64,000 nucleotides of DNA from DATJPR01 sp963752915. Lineage in GTDB: Bacteria > Bacteroidota > Ignavibacteria > UBA10030 > UBA6906. The stretch's first letter is position 1. Each line of letters starts with the position of its first letter. Positions 25,868 through 34,847 of this stretch are shown here, piece by piece. The notes below the pieces were generated by a model, which was not told where the DNA came from, did no database searches, and worked only from the letters and a program-made list of their open reading frames with translations. A program made the translations under genes and the position numbers. The stretch is taken from the NCBI GenBank assembly GCA_963752915.1, contig CAVVZZ010000002.1:124001-188000 (forward strand), in the 5' to 3' direction.

Positions 25868-26767
25868 ATGAGCATGGTTATCGATGCAACGGGCGTAGGC
25901 AAGACCTACTCCATCGGCCTGTTCCAACGGTCGTCGGTCGTCGCTCTGAGCAATGTTTCCTTTTCTTTACACCCGGGCGAGATCCTGGCTGTCGTGGGTC
26001 CCTCAGGGGCAGGGAAAACGACGCTGTTGAGAACGATCATGAATGATGTCCCGCCGTCGAGGGGCCTGATCCTTCGCTTTGGCAATGTGCTCGTCCCTCC
26101 AAACTGGGAATGCGTGACGGGATACTCGCCCGAAGCGATGACCGTCGGTGGCAGGATCACCGGACGCCACTTCTTGACATCTGCAGCCCGCGCGCATGGG
26201 AGGACTGAACGGTTGGTTGACAACGATGTCTTCACGGTCCTCGACGCCTTCGGTCTCGCCTCGGTGGCTGACACGCCGTGCTGGGCGTATTCCCAGGGGA
26301 TCCGGGCACGTCTCTCTCTTGCACAAGCATTCGTTCATCGTCCTCGCCTCATTGCTCTGGATAATCCCACCCGGGGGCTGGATCTCTTTGGACGGTGCAG
26401 GTTGAAACATATCCTGGAGGGCAGACGCGACGAAGGGTGTGCGATCCTCCTCACGTCGTGCGAATTCACGGATGTCGAATCCGTCGCCGACAGGATCCTG
26501 GTTCTCCAGCACGGAATTGTCACGGCACAGGGAAAACCGCGAGACCTCTTCCCGGCGGACACAGCATTCACGGTTCAGGTGAATTGTGATCCTCTGCTCT
26601 CACCGGGATGGAAGTTCATGCGGAATGGTGAAGGGTGGTATTCCATGGTCGCCGGGAGACCGCAGCTTGAGTTGCTGCTTCGGGCGCTTACGTGCCGGGG
26701 GATCACGTCCGCCGCTGTCGCGCCGGTACAGTGCGCAGCCCAAAGTCTGTTTTCCAATCATTCATAG
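25868..26767 (+). CDS. ABC-transporter-type ATPase with degenerate catalytic motifs
   Basis: The 299-aa protein has an ABC ATPase fold with an intact Walker A (GPSGAGKTT, residues 44-52) and a D-loop GLD (170-172). The signature motif reads YSQGI instead of LSGGQ (141-145), Walker B is LIALDN with the catalytic Glu replaced by Asn166, the switch His is Cys198 (LLTSCEF), and the Q-loop glutamine appears to be Glu (GYSPEA). It resembles GldA/NatA-type ATPases but has no permease gene beside it. ATP may be bound but hydrolysis is doubtful. Its 3' end overlaps the convergent lamin-tail gene by six bases. Confidence 0.85.
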   Translation: MSMVIDATGVGKTYSIGLFQRSSVVALSNVSFSLHPGEILAVVGPSGAGKTTLLRTIMNDVPPSRGLILRFGNVLVPPNWECVTGYSPEAMTVGGRITGRHFLTSAARAHGRTERLVDNDVFTVLDAFGLASVADTPCWAYSQGIRARLSLAQAFVHRPRLIALDNPTRGLDLFGRCRLKHILEGRRDEGCAILLTSCEFTDVESVADRILVLQHGIVTAQGKPRDLFPADTAFTVQVNCDPLLSPGWKFMRNGEGWYSMVAGRPQLELLLRALTCRGITSAAVAPVQCAAQSLFSNHS

Positions 26768-28480
26768 TTTCAGTGCGAGCACCACCACGCACCTCGTTTC
26801 ATACAAACTTCCGCCGTCCCCCTGCACCGCCCGGAACACGACGACATACATTCCGACAGGTGCACGGACACCGTCGTCTCTCCTCCCATCCCATATGAGC
26901 ACCCCTTGCGAACTTCCTGGATCGTGGTCTGCCAGCCGACGGATGCGCCTTCCCCGGACATCATAGACGAACGCCGAGATTGCGGCAACAGGCAACGGAA
27001 TCGTGTAACGAATGACCGCCACGTCGTCGACGCCGTCGTTGTCCGGAGAAAATGGGTTCGGGACACACTGCAGTCCCTGCCTCCTATTGGCTGACGCCGC
27101 AAATACGCTGTTTTGCCTTCCCGGAGTGCCGCCCTGCAGCGATGTGCTTGACGTCCAACTCCGGGGGTCCGTTGATGGCAAGAAAGGACCAATCCGCTCG
27201 AGTGAACGGCCCGTAGTGCTGACAAGCGCGGGATTATGCCAGGCCGCGCGGTACGCAACACTATCGATCGTTGCTCCCGTGTGATCCGAAATCACAATCA
27301 TATCCTCATCGTTATTCAGCGACGGAAAGCCCGGGATTTGAACGACGGGACAACCAATCTGTCCGAATGCGGTGCGCATCCCGGAGGAATCGTCCGTGAG
27401 GATGCCGAGCCCTGACGGCGGTACGATGAGGGGAGTCTTTGAAACGAGATGTTTCGTTTCCCGGTCCGAGTCCGTGATCCTCCATTGGCCCAACGAGAGC
27501 GTATCGCCGCTCATGTTCTGGATCTCCACCCATTCCGGTTCGTGAGATTCAGGCGCGAACATGATCTCGTTGACAATCAGAGTGCCGGGAAGATACGAAA
27601 TCTCCAGAGACAGAGTCGCCGAATCATTGGCCGCATTCTGGTCGCCAGGGCATGACGTTACGGCGATGAGTGTCCCACCAGGGGGACCGAATGAAAGTGA
27701 GAATTCCACCCACAAGGAGTCAGAAGGAAGGAGCGGACCGGGAACAGTCATGGAATATATCTCTCGTGCTGGTCGGAGGATTGAATCAGCCTCCGTTCGC
27801 ATGAGAATCGCGAGATTGATCCCGCTGACGTTGTCGAGACCGCTGTTCCGGATACGTGTCCTGACACGACGCAAGGACGGACCGGAGGACAACCCCGGCT
27901 CGACGAAAACCGGGCCGCACGCAATGTCCAGTGCACATTCCCCGTTCACTTCGATGTCATCGATGCGGAATGTCCCGGTGGCCCCGCTGGTGGAAGGGAT
28001 GATGCGCCATCGGAATCGGATCGGAGACTGCATTCGTACGGAGGCGGGAAGTGAAACGTCGTAGAATTCGTAGAGCGTGCTTCCGGAGAATCGTATGGTG
28101 TCCCCCAGGACGGCAAACGTCGGATTGACATCGTCCGGCGCATACTCGAGAACCAGCGACGCGCCGAACGTGCTTGACCTTCGTGTCCAGAAGGAAATCG
28201 ATGCCACAGCCTGGTGACTCCCGCCGATCGGGGGTGACAGAATCCATTGAGCGACTGTTGCATTCGTGCATTGGATCGCATTGGGCGCTGAACGTGAGGA
28301 GGAACCTGTCGTAAAGAAATCCGTCTGTCCGCCGGTCCGGAACTGGGACGAGATCCATCCCGGCGGAAGCAAGGGCGGCGAAGAGCTATCGAACGATTCT
28401 CGGTAGATCCGCACATCACACTTTGTGCATGTGCTCTGGGCAATCAACCCGGCAACGATGAATGGAAGGATTCTCCCCAT
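26762..28480 (-). CDS. Secreted lamin-tail-domain protein with T9SS/FlgD-type C-terminal domain
   Basis: The 572-aa protein has a signal peptide (about 1-18), a beta-sandwich region likely to bind ligands, and a middle CARDB-like segment. A lamin-tail domain follows (about 300-420, with LIVNEIMFAPESHEPEWVEIQN). A C-terminal domain of about 90 aa begins CVPNPFSPDNDGVDD and contains LIWDGRRDDG and PVGMYVVVF. The last domain is the FlgD-Ig/por-secretion type that marks cargo of type IX-like export in this phylum. ATG 28480 follows AGAGG. The protein is probably a surface or extracellular adhesin or scaffold; no catalytic motif is seen. Confidence 0.85.
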   Translation of the reverse strand: MGRILPFIVAGLIAQSTCTKCDVRIYRESFDSSSPPLLPPGWISSQFRTGGQTDFFTTGSSSRSAPNAIQCTNATVAQWILSPPIGGSHQAVASISFWTRRSSTFGASLVLEYAPDDVNPTFAVLGDTIRFSGSTLYEFYDVSLPASVRMQSPIRFRWRIIPSTSGATGTFRIDDIEVNGECALDIACGPVFVEPGLSSGPSLRRVRTRIRNSGLDNVSGINLAILMRTEADSILRPAREIYSMTVPGPLLPSDSLWVEFSLSFGPPGGTLIAVTSCPGDQNAANDSATLSLEISYLPGTLIVNEIMFAPESHEPEWVEIQNMSGDTLSLGQWRITDSDRETKHLVSKTPLIVPPSGLGILTDDSSGMRTAFGQIGCPVVQIPGFPSLNNDEDMIVISDHTGATIDSVAYRAAWHNPALVSTTGRSLERIGPFLPSTDPRSWTSSTSLQGGTPGRQNSVFAASANRRQGLQCVPNPFSPDNDGVDDVAVIRYTIPLPVAAISAFVYDVRGRRIRRLADHDPGSSQGVLIWDGRRDDGVRAPVGMYVVVFRAVQGDGGSLYETRCVVVLALKL

Positions 28481-28554
28481 ATGGCCTCTTGGTATTTGAA
28501 GTTGTCTAGCTCCTATTAGTAATACTGTGGCGACACCTTTTTTCCGAAAGATCG

Positions 28555-28583
28555 TTGATTTTCTCGAAATGAATTCCTAAAAT
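28555..28583 (+). promoter_or_regulatory. Sigma70-type promoter of the response-regulator gene
   Basis: TTGATT (28555-28560), 17-base spacer and TAAAAT (28578-28583) lie just upstream of the CheY-like gene, giving a short leader with a GGAGG ribosome-binding site at about 28590. Confidence 0.7.
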
Positions 28584-28603
28584 CGTCATGGAGGCTTTGA
28601 ATT

Positions 28604-28966
28604 ATGATGAAAAAGCGGATTCTCTGCGTCGATGACGATGCAGACCTAAGGCATATCGTTCGGCTTGCACTACAGCAGGAGGGATACGACGTCGCGGAGG
28701 CACAAAACGGGGAAGAGGCGATTCGTCAGCTCGGCGGCACCAAGTATGATCTCATCCTTCTTGACGTCGTCATGCCCGGCCCCTCAGGGATGGATGTGCT
28801 CCGCTTTCTCAGCTCCAAAGGGAATCAGACTCCGATTGCGATGATCACGGGAAAGGCGGGCTTTACACTGGCAACGGAAAGCTATATGCTCGGGGCGGTC
28901 GAATACATCACAAAGCCGTTTACGACCGACTACCTTGTTGACACGGTTGCACGACTGGTCAGGTAA
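28604..28966 (+). CDS. Single-domain response regulator (CheY-like)
   Basis: This 120-aa protein is a stand-alone receiver domain. It has the acidic pair DDD at residues 10-12, the phospho-acceptor Asp in LILLDVVMPG (about residue 54), Thr in AMITGKAG and Lys in YITKPFT. There is no output domain, so it works through protein contact with a kinase or target encoded elsewhere; no histidine kinase or chemotaxis gene is nearby. It has its own promoter and stands alone between a secreted protein gene and an esterase gene. Confidence 0.93.
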   Translation: MMKKRILCVDDDADLRHIVRLALQQEGYDVAEAQNGEEAIRQLGGTKYDLILLDVVMPGPSGMDVLRFLSSKGNQTPIAMITGKAGFTLATESYMLGAVEYITKPFTTDYLVDTVARLVR

Positions 28967-28978
28967 GCGCGGGGGAAG

Positions 28979-29006
28979 GATTCAGGTCTCAGGCTTCAGG
29001 TGTCAG
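28979..29006. repeat. Heptamer tandem repeat (GNNTCAG type, four units)
   Basis: Four 7-base units GATTCAG, GTCTCAG, GCTTCAG and GTGTCAG follow one another at 28979-29006, 12 bases after the response-regulator stop. The last four bases (TCAG) are constant and the second and third vary. Same period as the repeats at 11976, 42004 and 61226. Confidence 0.85.
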
Positions 29007-29106
29007 GAATTGCCAAAGTCGAGTTCTCGCATCGTTCTCCGGTTCTAGAGTCCCTTCTTCTTCTTCATCTGAACAGACTATCTCTCCCAATATATCTGGA
29101 GTTCAC

Positions 29107-30021
29107 ATGCACCGCGTGATTACGATTCTTGCCGGTCTGCTTGCGATCGCTTCGTCGATTGCCTGCGCACAGAACGGCATTTCCCCGGAACTTGATGCTG
29201 CGATACACTACGAATTCGACTACGCGGTGGTGCCGAACGTGGTCTATTCAACCGCGAGCGGCTACGAATGCAAACTCGACGCGTACATCCATAATGGTGA
29301 TGCGTCACCGGTGGCAATCGTGATTCACGGTGGCGGATGGGTCGCGGGCACGAAGGAGGATCGAACGCTTGAGTGCGTACCGTTCATGGCGATGGGATTC
29401 TCCGTCGTCAACGTGGAATACCGCCTCGCCCGGGTCGCCTTCGCGCCCGCGGCGGTCGAAGACTGCCGCCTTGCTCTCTTGTGGGTCTTCAGAAATGCGG
29501 GGAAGTACCACTTTGACACAAGCCGAGTCGTTGTGACGGGAGGATCTGCCGGCGGACATCTTGCCCTCATGACGGGGTTACTCGAACCCGGCGACGGCTT
29601 CGACGCGTCGAAGGAATGGGAGGCGAGCATTCCCAGCGTGCATGTCGCCGCGATCATCAACTGGTTCGGCATCACGGATGTGAACGATCTCCTTGCCGGG
29701 CCAAACCGGCAGGATTACGCAGTCTCCTGGCTGGGCTCGCTTCCGGACAGGGATGGCGTTGCGAAACGGGTGTCTCCGCTCACCTACGTCAGAAGATCCT
29801 CTCCCCCGGTGTTCACGGTCCATGGCGATCGGGACCAGCTTGTCCCCTATCAGCAGGCGCTCAATTTGCAGAAGGCGCTTGATAAGGCCGGCGTGGACAA
29901 CACATTGATCACCATTCCCGGCGGCCGGCACGGGGGATTCAGCGACGCCGACTACGTCCGCTGCTTCAATGCAATGGAGATTTTTCTCAGGAGGCATGGA
30001 ATTCTTCCGGCAGGCAAGTAG
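29107..30021 (+). CDS. Secreted alpha/beta-hydrolase (esterase/lipase, BD-FAE-like)
   Basis: A 304-aa exported hydrolase: signal peptide ending near IACAQ (residue 22), oxyanion motif HGGGWVAG, nucleophile elbow GGSAGGHL (Ser about 154), acid residue in HGDRDQLVP and catalytic His in GGRHGGF. The order and HGGGW motif place it with the carboxylesterase/feruloyl-esterase-like group. It would cleave small or sugar-linked esters outside the cytoplasm. GGAG lies upstream of ATG 29107. No carbohydrate-active gene lies beside it to indicate a substrate. Confidence 0.9.
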   Translation: MHRVITILAGLLAIASSIACAQNGISPELDAAIHYEFDYAVVPNVVYSTASGYECKLDAYIHNGDASPVAIVIHGGGWVAGTKEDRTLECVPFMAMGFSVVNVEYRLARVAFAPAAVEDCRLALLWVFRNAGKYHFDTSRVVVTGGSAGGHLALMTGLLEPGDGFDASKEWEASIPSVHVAAIINWFGITDVNDLLAGPNRQDYAVSWLGSLPDRDGVAKRVSPLTYVRRSSPPVFTVHGDRDQLVPYQQALNLQKALDKAGVDNTLITIPGGRHGGFSDADYVRCFNAMEIFLRRHGILPAGK

Positions 30022-30101
30022 CCGATTTGCGACGAGATCTATCGGAGGTACGGCAGAAGGAAGTAAGAAGAACGATGGTGCTTTGGGTGAGAGGCGAAAT
30101 G

Positions 30102-30134
30102 AAAACGGCGACCGGTATTCCGGCCGCCGCTTTT
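30102..30134. terminator. Bidirectional terminator hairpin
   Basis: Between the convergent esterase (ends 30021) and ahcY (ends 30156), AAAACGGCG-A-CCGG pairs with CCGG-C-CGCCG-C-TTTT around a TATT loop, with one or two bulges. The stem ends in A4 on one side and T4 on the other, so it can serve both strands. Confidence 0.75.
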
Positions 30135-30155
30135 GTATTCACGATGAGTCCCGGA

Positions 30156-31436
30156 TCAGGTACCTGCGCTATAGTCGTTCATATAGAGCTCCTGCTCTTT
30201 CGAAAGCTTGTCGATCTTGATTTCCTGCGTCGACAGCTTCACGAGAGCGATCTCCTGGTCCTGCTCCGGCGGGATGTCGTGGACCGTCTTCTCCAGCGTC
30301 TTTCCCTTTCTATGAAGCTCGACGATGCGCAATTGGGACATAAACTGGTTCGCGAACGACATATCCATCACTTCGGAGGGATGCCCTTCCGCCGCGGCGA
30401 GGTTCACCAGCCGCCCCTGGGCAAGAATGTAGATCTTCCGCCCGTCCTTCATGGTGTACTCTTCGTTGTTCGGCCGTATCTCGCGTTTGGCTTTTGTCAA
30501 TCCCGCCAGGTCGACAAGATTCACTTCGCAATCGTAGTGGCCGGTATTGCACACGATCGCGCCGTTCTTCATCGACTGGAAATGCTTCTTCGTGACAATG
30601 TCCTTCACGCCGGTCGCAGTGATGAAGATATCGCCGACCTTTGCCGCTTCGTCCATTTTCATCACGCGGAAGCCTTCGAGGGTCGCCTTGAGGGCGGCGG
30701 TCGGTTTGACTTCCGTCACGATGACGTTGGCGCCAAGCCCTTTGGCGCGCATCGCAACACCCTTTCCGCAGTGGCCGAACCCTGCGACCACGACGTTCTT
30801 GCCCGCGAACAGGACGCTCGTCGCGCGAAGAATGCCGTCGAGTGTTGACTGACCGGTGCCGTAGACATTGTCGAAATCCCACTTCGTCTCGGCGTCGTTG
30901 ACCGCAATGACGGGATACTTGAGTTCCCCATCAGCCGCCATGGCGCGAAGGCGATGCACGCCCGTGGTGGTTTCTTCCGTCCCGCCGATGACGAATTTTC
31001 TGGCGAGATCCTGGTACTTCTTGTGGATGGTGAAGATCAGATCGGCGCCGTCGTCGAGCGTGAGGTTCGGGTTGATGGCGATGGTCTGATCGATGCACCA
31101 GTAGAATTCTTCGACGCTGAGGCCATGCCAGGCGAAGATCGAGACGCCGTCCTTCGCGAGTGCCGCAGCGACAGCATCATTCGTCGACAACGGATTGCAC
31201 CCGCTCCAGCTCACCTGGGCTCCCGCGGCGACAAACGTCCGCACAAGCACGGCGGTCTCCTTCGTCACGTGCAGGCATCCCGCGATCCGGTACCCCTTGA
31301 AGGGTTTCGTCTTTGCATACTTCTCACGCAATGCCATCAACACCGGCATCCGCGATTCCGCCCATTCAATGAGCTTCTCGCCTTCCTCTGCAAGTCCGAG
31401 GTTGGCAACCTTGTAGCTTCCGCGTTTCGAATCCAT
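30156..31436 (-). CDS. ahcY: Adenosylhomocysteinase
   Basis: The enzyme hydrolyses S-adenosylhomocysteine to adenosine and homocysteine, clearing the product of SAM-dependent methylation. The 426-aa length and the ending MNDYSAGT are those of the shorter archaeal/Thermotoga-type form, lacking the insertion and the KPDHYRY end of the long form. Substrate residues are seen in NDAETKWDFDNVYGTGQS and the NAD-binding motif in VVAGFGHCGKG. It lies 37 bases downstream of metK on the same strand, forming a SAM-cycle pair. Confidence 0.95.
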   Translation of the reverse strand: MDSKRGSYKVANLGLAEEGEKLIEWAESRMPVLMALREKYAKTKPFKGYRIAGCLHVTKETAVLVRTFVAAGAQVSWSGCNPLSTNDAVAAALAKDGVSIFAWHGLSVEEFYWCIDQTIAINPNLTLDDGADLIFTIHKKYQDLARKFVIGGTEETTTGVHRLRAMAADGELKYPVIAVNDAETKWDFDNVYGTGQSTLDGILRATSVLFAGKNVVVAGFGHCGKGVAMRAKGLGANVIVTEVKPTAALKATLEGFRVMKMDEAAKVGDIFITATGVKDIVTKKHFQSMKNGAIVCNTGHYDCEVNLVDLAGLTKAKREIRPNNEEYTMKDGRKIYILAQGRLVNLAAAEGHPSEVMDMSFANQFMSQLRIVELHRKGKTLEKTVHDIPPEQDQEIALVKLSTQEIKIDKLSKEQELYMNDYSAGT

Positions 31437-31473
31437 GGGTTCCTGATAAGTGAGTTGACTTTTTCGGCAACGA

Positions 31474-32616
31474 CTACCGCACTCCGCGCAGGAGAGTGTC
31501 GACGAGGTCGAGTTTCTCCCACGTGAACTCTTTTTCCTTCCTTCCGAAGTGGCCGTAGGCGGCCGTCTTGCGGTAGATGGGACGGAGAAGATCGAGCCGT
31601 TTGATAATCCCCCGGGGCGTCATATCGACGTCCTTCATGATGATCTTCTCGATCTCCATGTCGGGGATTCGCCCCGTGCCGAGGGTATTGACATTGATGG
31701 AAATCGGTTCGGCGATGCCGATCGCGTAGGACACCTGGATCAGGCATTCCTCGGCAAGGCCGGCGGCAACGACATTTTTCGCCAGGTGACGCGCGGCGTA
31801 GGCAGCGCTCCGGTCCACCTTCGATGGATCCTTGCCGGAGAATGCACCGCCCCCGTGCGGCGCCCTGCCGCCGTAGGTATCGACAATGATTTTCCGCCCG
31901 GTCAGACCGGTGTCACCGTGCGGTCCCCCGATTTCAAACCTTCCGGTGGGATTGACGAAGATGATTGTCTTCTTATCAACGTATTCCTTCGGGATCGCTT
32001 CTGCTATGACGTGGCGCACAACGTCCGCGTAGATCTTTTTCTGGGAAACGTCGGAATCATGCTGGGTCGACACCACGACGGTGTGCACGCGGGTCGCGCG
32101 GCGCTGGTTGTATTCGATCGTCACCTGCGACTTCGCGTCGGGGCGGAGGTACGGCATCAGTTTCGGCTGTTTCTTCCGGATGTCCGCCAGCCGCTTCACG
32201 AGGCGGTGCGCGAACACGATCGGCATCGGCATGAACTCGGGCGTTTCGTTCGTCGCGTATCCGAACATCATCCCCTGGTCACCCGCTCCTCCCGTGTCCA
32301 CCCCCATCGCGATGTCGCGCGACTGCGAATGGATGGCGGAAATGACCGAGCACGAATCCGCGTCGAACCGGTACTCGGCTTTCGTGTAGCCGATATCACG
32401 GATGACTTGACGCACGATGTCCTGGACTTCAATGTAGGCAGACGTCGTAATCTCACCGCCGACCAGGGCAAGCCCCGTGGTCACAAAGGATTCGCACGCA
32501 ACCCGACCATGTTTGTCCTTCGTGAGAATGGCATCAAGAATGGCGTCGGATATTTGATCACAGACCTTGTCGGGATGGCCTTCAGACACTGATTCCGATG
32601 TGAAAAGATACGACAT
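31474..32616 (-). CDS. metK: S-adenosylmethionine synthetase
   Basis: MetK makes SAM from methionine and ATP. The 380-aa protein has the signature motifs GHPDKVCDQISDAILD (start), GAGDQGMMFGYA (middle) and GGGAFSGKDPSKVDRSAAY (C-terminal third). GAGG precedes ATG 32616. The gap to the upstream nucleotidyltransferase gene is 47 bases, so there is no room for a SAM riboswitch; transcription probably comes from further upstream. Confidence 0.97.
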   Translation of the reverse strand: MSYLFTSESVSEGHPDKVCDQISDAILDAILTKDKHGRVACESFVTTGLALVGGEITTSAYIEVQDIVRQVIRDIGYTKAEYRFDADSCSVISAIHSQSRDIAMGVDTGGAGDQGMMFGYATNETPEFMPMPIVFAHRLVKRLADIRKKQPKLMPYLRPDAKSQVTIEYNQRRATRVHTVVVSTQHDSDVSQKKIYADVVRHVIAEAIPKEYVDKKTIIFVNPTGRFEIGGPHGDTGLTGRKIIVDTYGGRAPHGGGAFSGKDPSKVDRSAAYAARHLAKNVVAAGLAEECLIQVSYAIGIAEPISINVNTLGTGRIPDMEIEKIIMKDVDMTPRGIIKRLDLLRPIYRKTAAYGHFGRKEKEFTWEKLDLVDTLLRGVR

Positions 32617-32663
32617 GGGCGACCTCGCAGGAAAAAGATTCAGAGAGAATGGATTGCGGCGGA

Positions 32664-33641
32664 TCAGTCCGTCTCGATTTCGGATGACCCCCCAACATTA
32701 AGACGCTTGAAGCTGCCGGTGACGACGGAATCGTTCCCGATGATCGAGTTGTCGAGAAGAACGCGGCTGACCCGTGCGCCCTGGCTGATAATGGAGTTCC
32801 TGACCACCGCTTCGGAAATCTCGGCGTGATCGCCGACGGAAGCAAACGGTCCGATGACACAGTTCGAGAGCACGGCGGATGGAGCAATATACACTGGCTG
32901 ATTTACGACGACGCCCGGGACGTCGGGTGTGGAGTGTGCCTGAGAGAGCAGCGCCCGATTGGTCGCCAGTAGGGTCTCGGGTTTCCCGCAGTCGTACCAC
33001 CCTTCGACGGGAAACGTCTTCATCTTCTCCCCCCGGGAGATCATTAACTGCAGGGCGTCCGTAAGCTGATACTCCCCTTTCGTCCGGATGTCTTTCCCGA
33101 CGATCTCTTCCAGGCATTGGGTCAGCAAGGCCGGGTGCCGGATAAAATAGAGCCCGACAACGGCAAGGCGGCTGATCGGCTGTTCGGGTTTCTCGATGAG
33201 CTGGGTGATATAGCCGTTCTCGACAACCGCCACGCCGAACCTCCGCGGATCATTCACCACTTTCACGCCGAGGGAAGACACGGGCGCGGCAAGCACTTCC
33301 GCCAGGGAGACATCGAAGATCGTGTCGCCAAGAATGATGAGGATCGGGTCGTTCGAGAATGTGTGGCGGGAGAGGTAGATCGCATGACCGAGTCCCATGC
33401 GATCTTCTTGTTCGACGAAATCAAACTGGAGTTCCGGATAGGTCCGGGTGAGGTAGTCGAAAATCTTGTCCCCCATGTGCCCAACAACCACCGTCGCCTC
33501 GAGGATCCCTTCGGCACGTATCTTGTCGATAATGTGCCCCAGGATCGGTTTGCCAGCAACCGTGAGGAGAACCTTGGGGAGCGTAAAGGTGTGAGGACGA
33601 AGCCGCGAGCCGACGCCGGCGACCGGGATGATTGCGCGCAT
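32664..33641 (-). CDS. Sugar-1-phosphate nucleotidyltransferase with left-handed beta-helix tail
   Basis: The 325-aa protein has an N-terminal nucleotidyltransferase domain (IIPVAGVGSRLRPHTFTLPKVL as the nucleotide-binding loop; GDTIFD as the metal-binding strand; GEYQLTDAL) and a C-terminal hexapeptide beta-helix (from about residue 240). It would activate a sugar phosphate to an NDP-sugar for surface polysaccharide. The sequence fits the RmlA/GlmU-like group often annotated as glucose-1-phosphate thymidylyl- or mannose-1-phosphate guanylyltransferase; I cannot decide the base or sugar. It is divergent from fni. Confidence 0.85.
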   Translation of the reverse strand: MRAIIPVAGVGSRLRPHTFTLPKVLLTVAGKPILGHIIDKIRAEGILEATVVVGHMGDKIFDYLTRTYPELQFDFVEQEDRMGLGHAIYLSRHTFSNDPILIILGDTIFDVSLAEVLAAPVSSLGVKVVNDPRRFGVAVVENGYITQLIEKPEQPISRLAVVGLYFIRHPALLTQCLEEIVGKDIRTKGEYQLTDALQLMISRGEKMKTFPVEGWYDCGKPETLLATNRALLSQAHSTPDVPGVVVNQPVYIAPSAVLSNCVIGPFASVGDHAEISEAVVRNSIISQGARVSRVLLDNSIIGNDSVVTGSFKRLNVGGSSEIETD

Positions 33642-33729
33642 GCACCTTACGAAGATGAGGGGAAGATATTATTCCAAAACTTTAAAAATTTTACGCAAGA
33701 ATTGTACCAAAAGCAAGAAGTTTGCGATT

Positions 33730-33758
33730 TTGCATCTCGACGCCATTCTGTCTATATT
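33730..33758 (+). promoter_or_regulatory. Sigma70-type promoter of the fni operon
   Basis: TTGCAT (33730-33735), 17-base spacer and TATATT (33753-33758) lie 31 bases before the fni start, in an AT-rich divergent region (33642-33788). The leader shows no Shine-Dalgarno sequence before ATG 33789. Confidence 0.6.
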
Positions 33759-33788
33759 CCTTCGTTATTGATCCAACCTAGCCACTCC

Positions 33789-34847
33789 ATGGCACCCAAG
33801 AAGCCGACCCGCAATACAACAACGACATCAAGAAAACAACAACACGTCGACCTTGTCCTTCAGAAGGATGTGCGATTCAAGTCGAAAACCACGGGTCTAG
33901 AGAGGTTTTCGTTCATCCACAATGCACTTCCGGAGATCGCCTTCTCGGAAATCGATACCTCTGTTGAGTTTCTCGGCAAGCCCCTGCGCATACCGCTCAT
34001 GATTTCATCGATGACCGGGGGATATAAAGGGGCGAGAGAGATCAACCGCGGTCTTGCAACCGTGTGCGCCGAGCGCGGAATGGCGATGGGCGTGGGAAGC
34101 CAGCGACAGGCACTGGAGGATCGCCGGTTTCATCCGACATTCAGCGTCGTCCGCGAGGTCTCTGACACGATCCCGATTATCGCAAACGTCGGTGCTGCTC
34201 AGGTCGGCAGGTTCAAGACGCCGGACGAGGTGCAATTGCTTCTCGATCTTGTTCGGGCAGACGCGCTTGCCGTTCATCTTAATCCTCTCCAGGAGCTTCT
34301 GCAGCCCGAGGGCGAACCGGATTTCCGTGGCGTGCTGCGAGGAATAGAAATGCTCGTGAAGTCCATCCCAGTCCCCCTGATCGTCAAAGAGATTGGTGCC
34401 GGCATATCCCGGGACGTCGCAAAACGATTGCTGGACGTGGGCGTCCGGTACATTGATATTGCCGGTGCTGGAGGAACAAGCTGGGCAGGCGTTGAAACCC
34501 TCCGGTCGAAGGAGAAACAATTTGCAGGACGGTTCTGGGATTGGGGGATCCCGACAGCGACCGCCATTCGGCAGGTGGCCGGCTTGCGCAACGAAGGGCT
34601 CACCTTTACGCTGATCGGCTCGGGGGGAGTAGCGTCGGGCCGATCCATCGCCGTCGCAATCGCACTCGGCGCAGACCTTGCTGCATCGGCACGCCCGATT
34701 CTTCAAGCGCTGGTGCGCGGCGGAACAGCCGCCGCAAAGATGCTGATCGCTGATTGGGAGAAGGAGCTCCGGTCGATCATGTTCCTCACCGGCGCGGGGA
34801 CGATTCGCCAGCTTCAGAGCGTCCCCCTGCAGGAATATTCTCCATGA
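33789..34847 (+). CDS. fni: Type 2 isopentenyl-diphosphate delta-isomerase
   Basis: The FMN enzyme interconverts IPP and DMAPP. The 352-aa product has family motifs: KDVRFKSKTTGLERF near the N-terminus, PLMISSMTGGY, GSQRQAL, HLNPLQELLQPEGEPDF, KEIGAGIS, DIAGAGGTSWAGVE and GSGGVASG. I start at ATG 33789, in line with the family length and the promoter; the frame is open further left but that part is antisense to the nucleotidyltransferase gene. Its stop overlaps the polyprenyl synthase start as ATGA. Confidence 0.95.
   Translation: MAPKKPTRNTTTTSRKQQHVDLVLQKDVRFKSKTTGLERFSFIHNALPEIAFSEIDTSVEFLGKPLRIPLMISSMTGGYKGAREINRGLATVCAERGMAMGVGSQRQALEDRRFHPTFSVVREVSDTIPIIANVGAAQVGRFKTPDEVQLLLDLVRADALAVHLNPLQELLQPEGEPDFRGVLRGIEMLVKSIPVPLIVKEIGAGISRDVAKRLLDVGVRYIDIAGAGGTSWAGVETLRSKEKQFAGRFWDWGIPTATAIRQVAGLRNEGLTFTLIGSGGVASGRSIAVAIALGADLAASARPILQALVRGGTAAAKMLIADWEKELRSIMFLTGAGTIRQLQSVPLQEYSP

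Noticed and set aside
32617..32663. Possible SAM riboswitch before metK
   Set aside because: Only 47 bases separate metK from the upstream stop, too short for a SAM-binding fold, and no conserved motif is seen.
33117..33788. N-terminal extension of fni by 224 codons
   Set aside because: The part before ATG 33789 is antisense to the nucleotidyltransferase gene and not fni-like; the promoter at 33730-33758 also lies within it.
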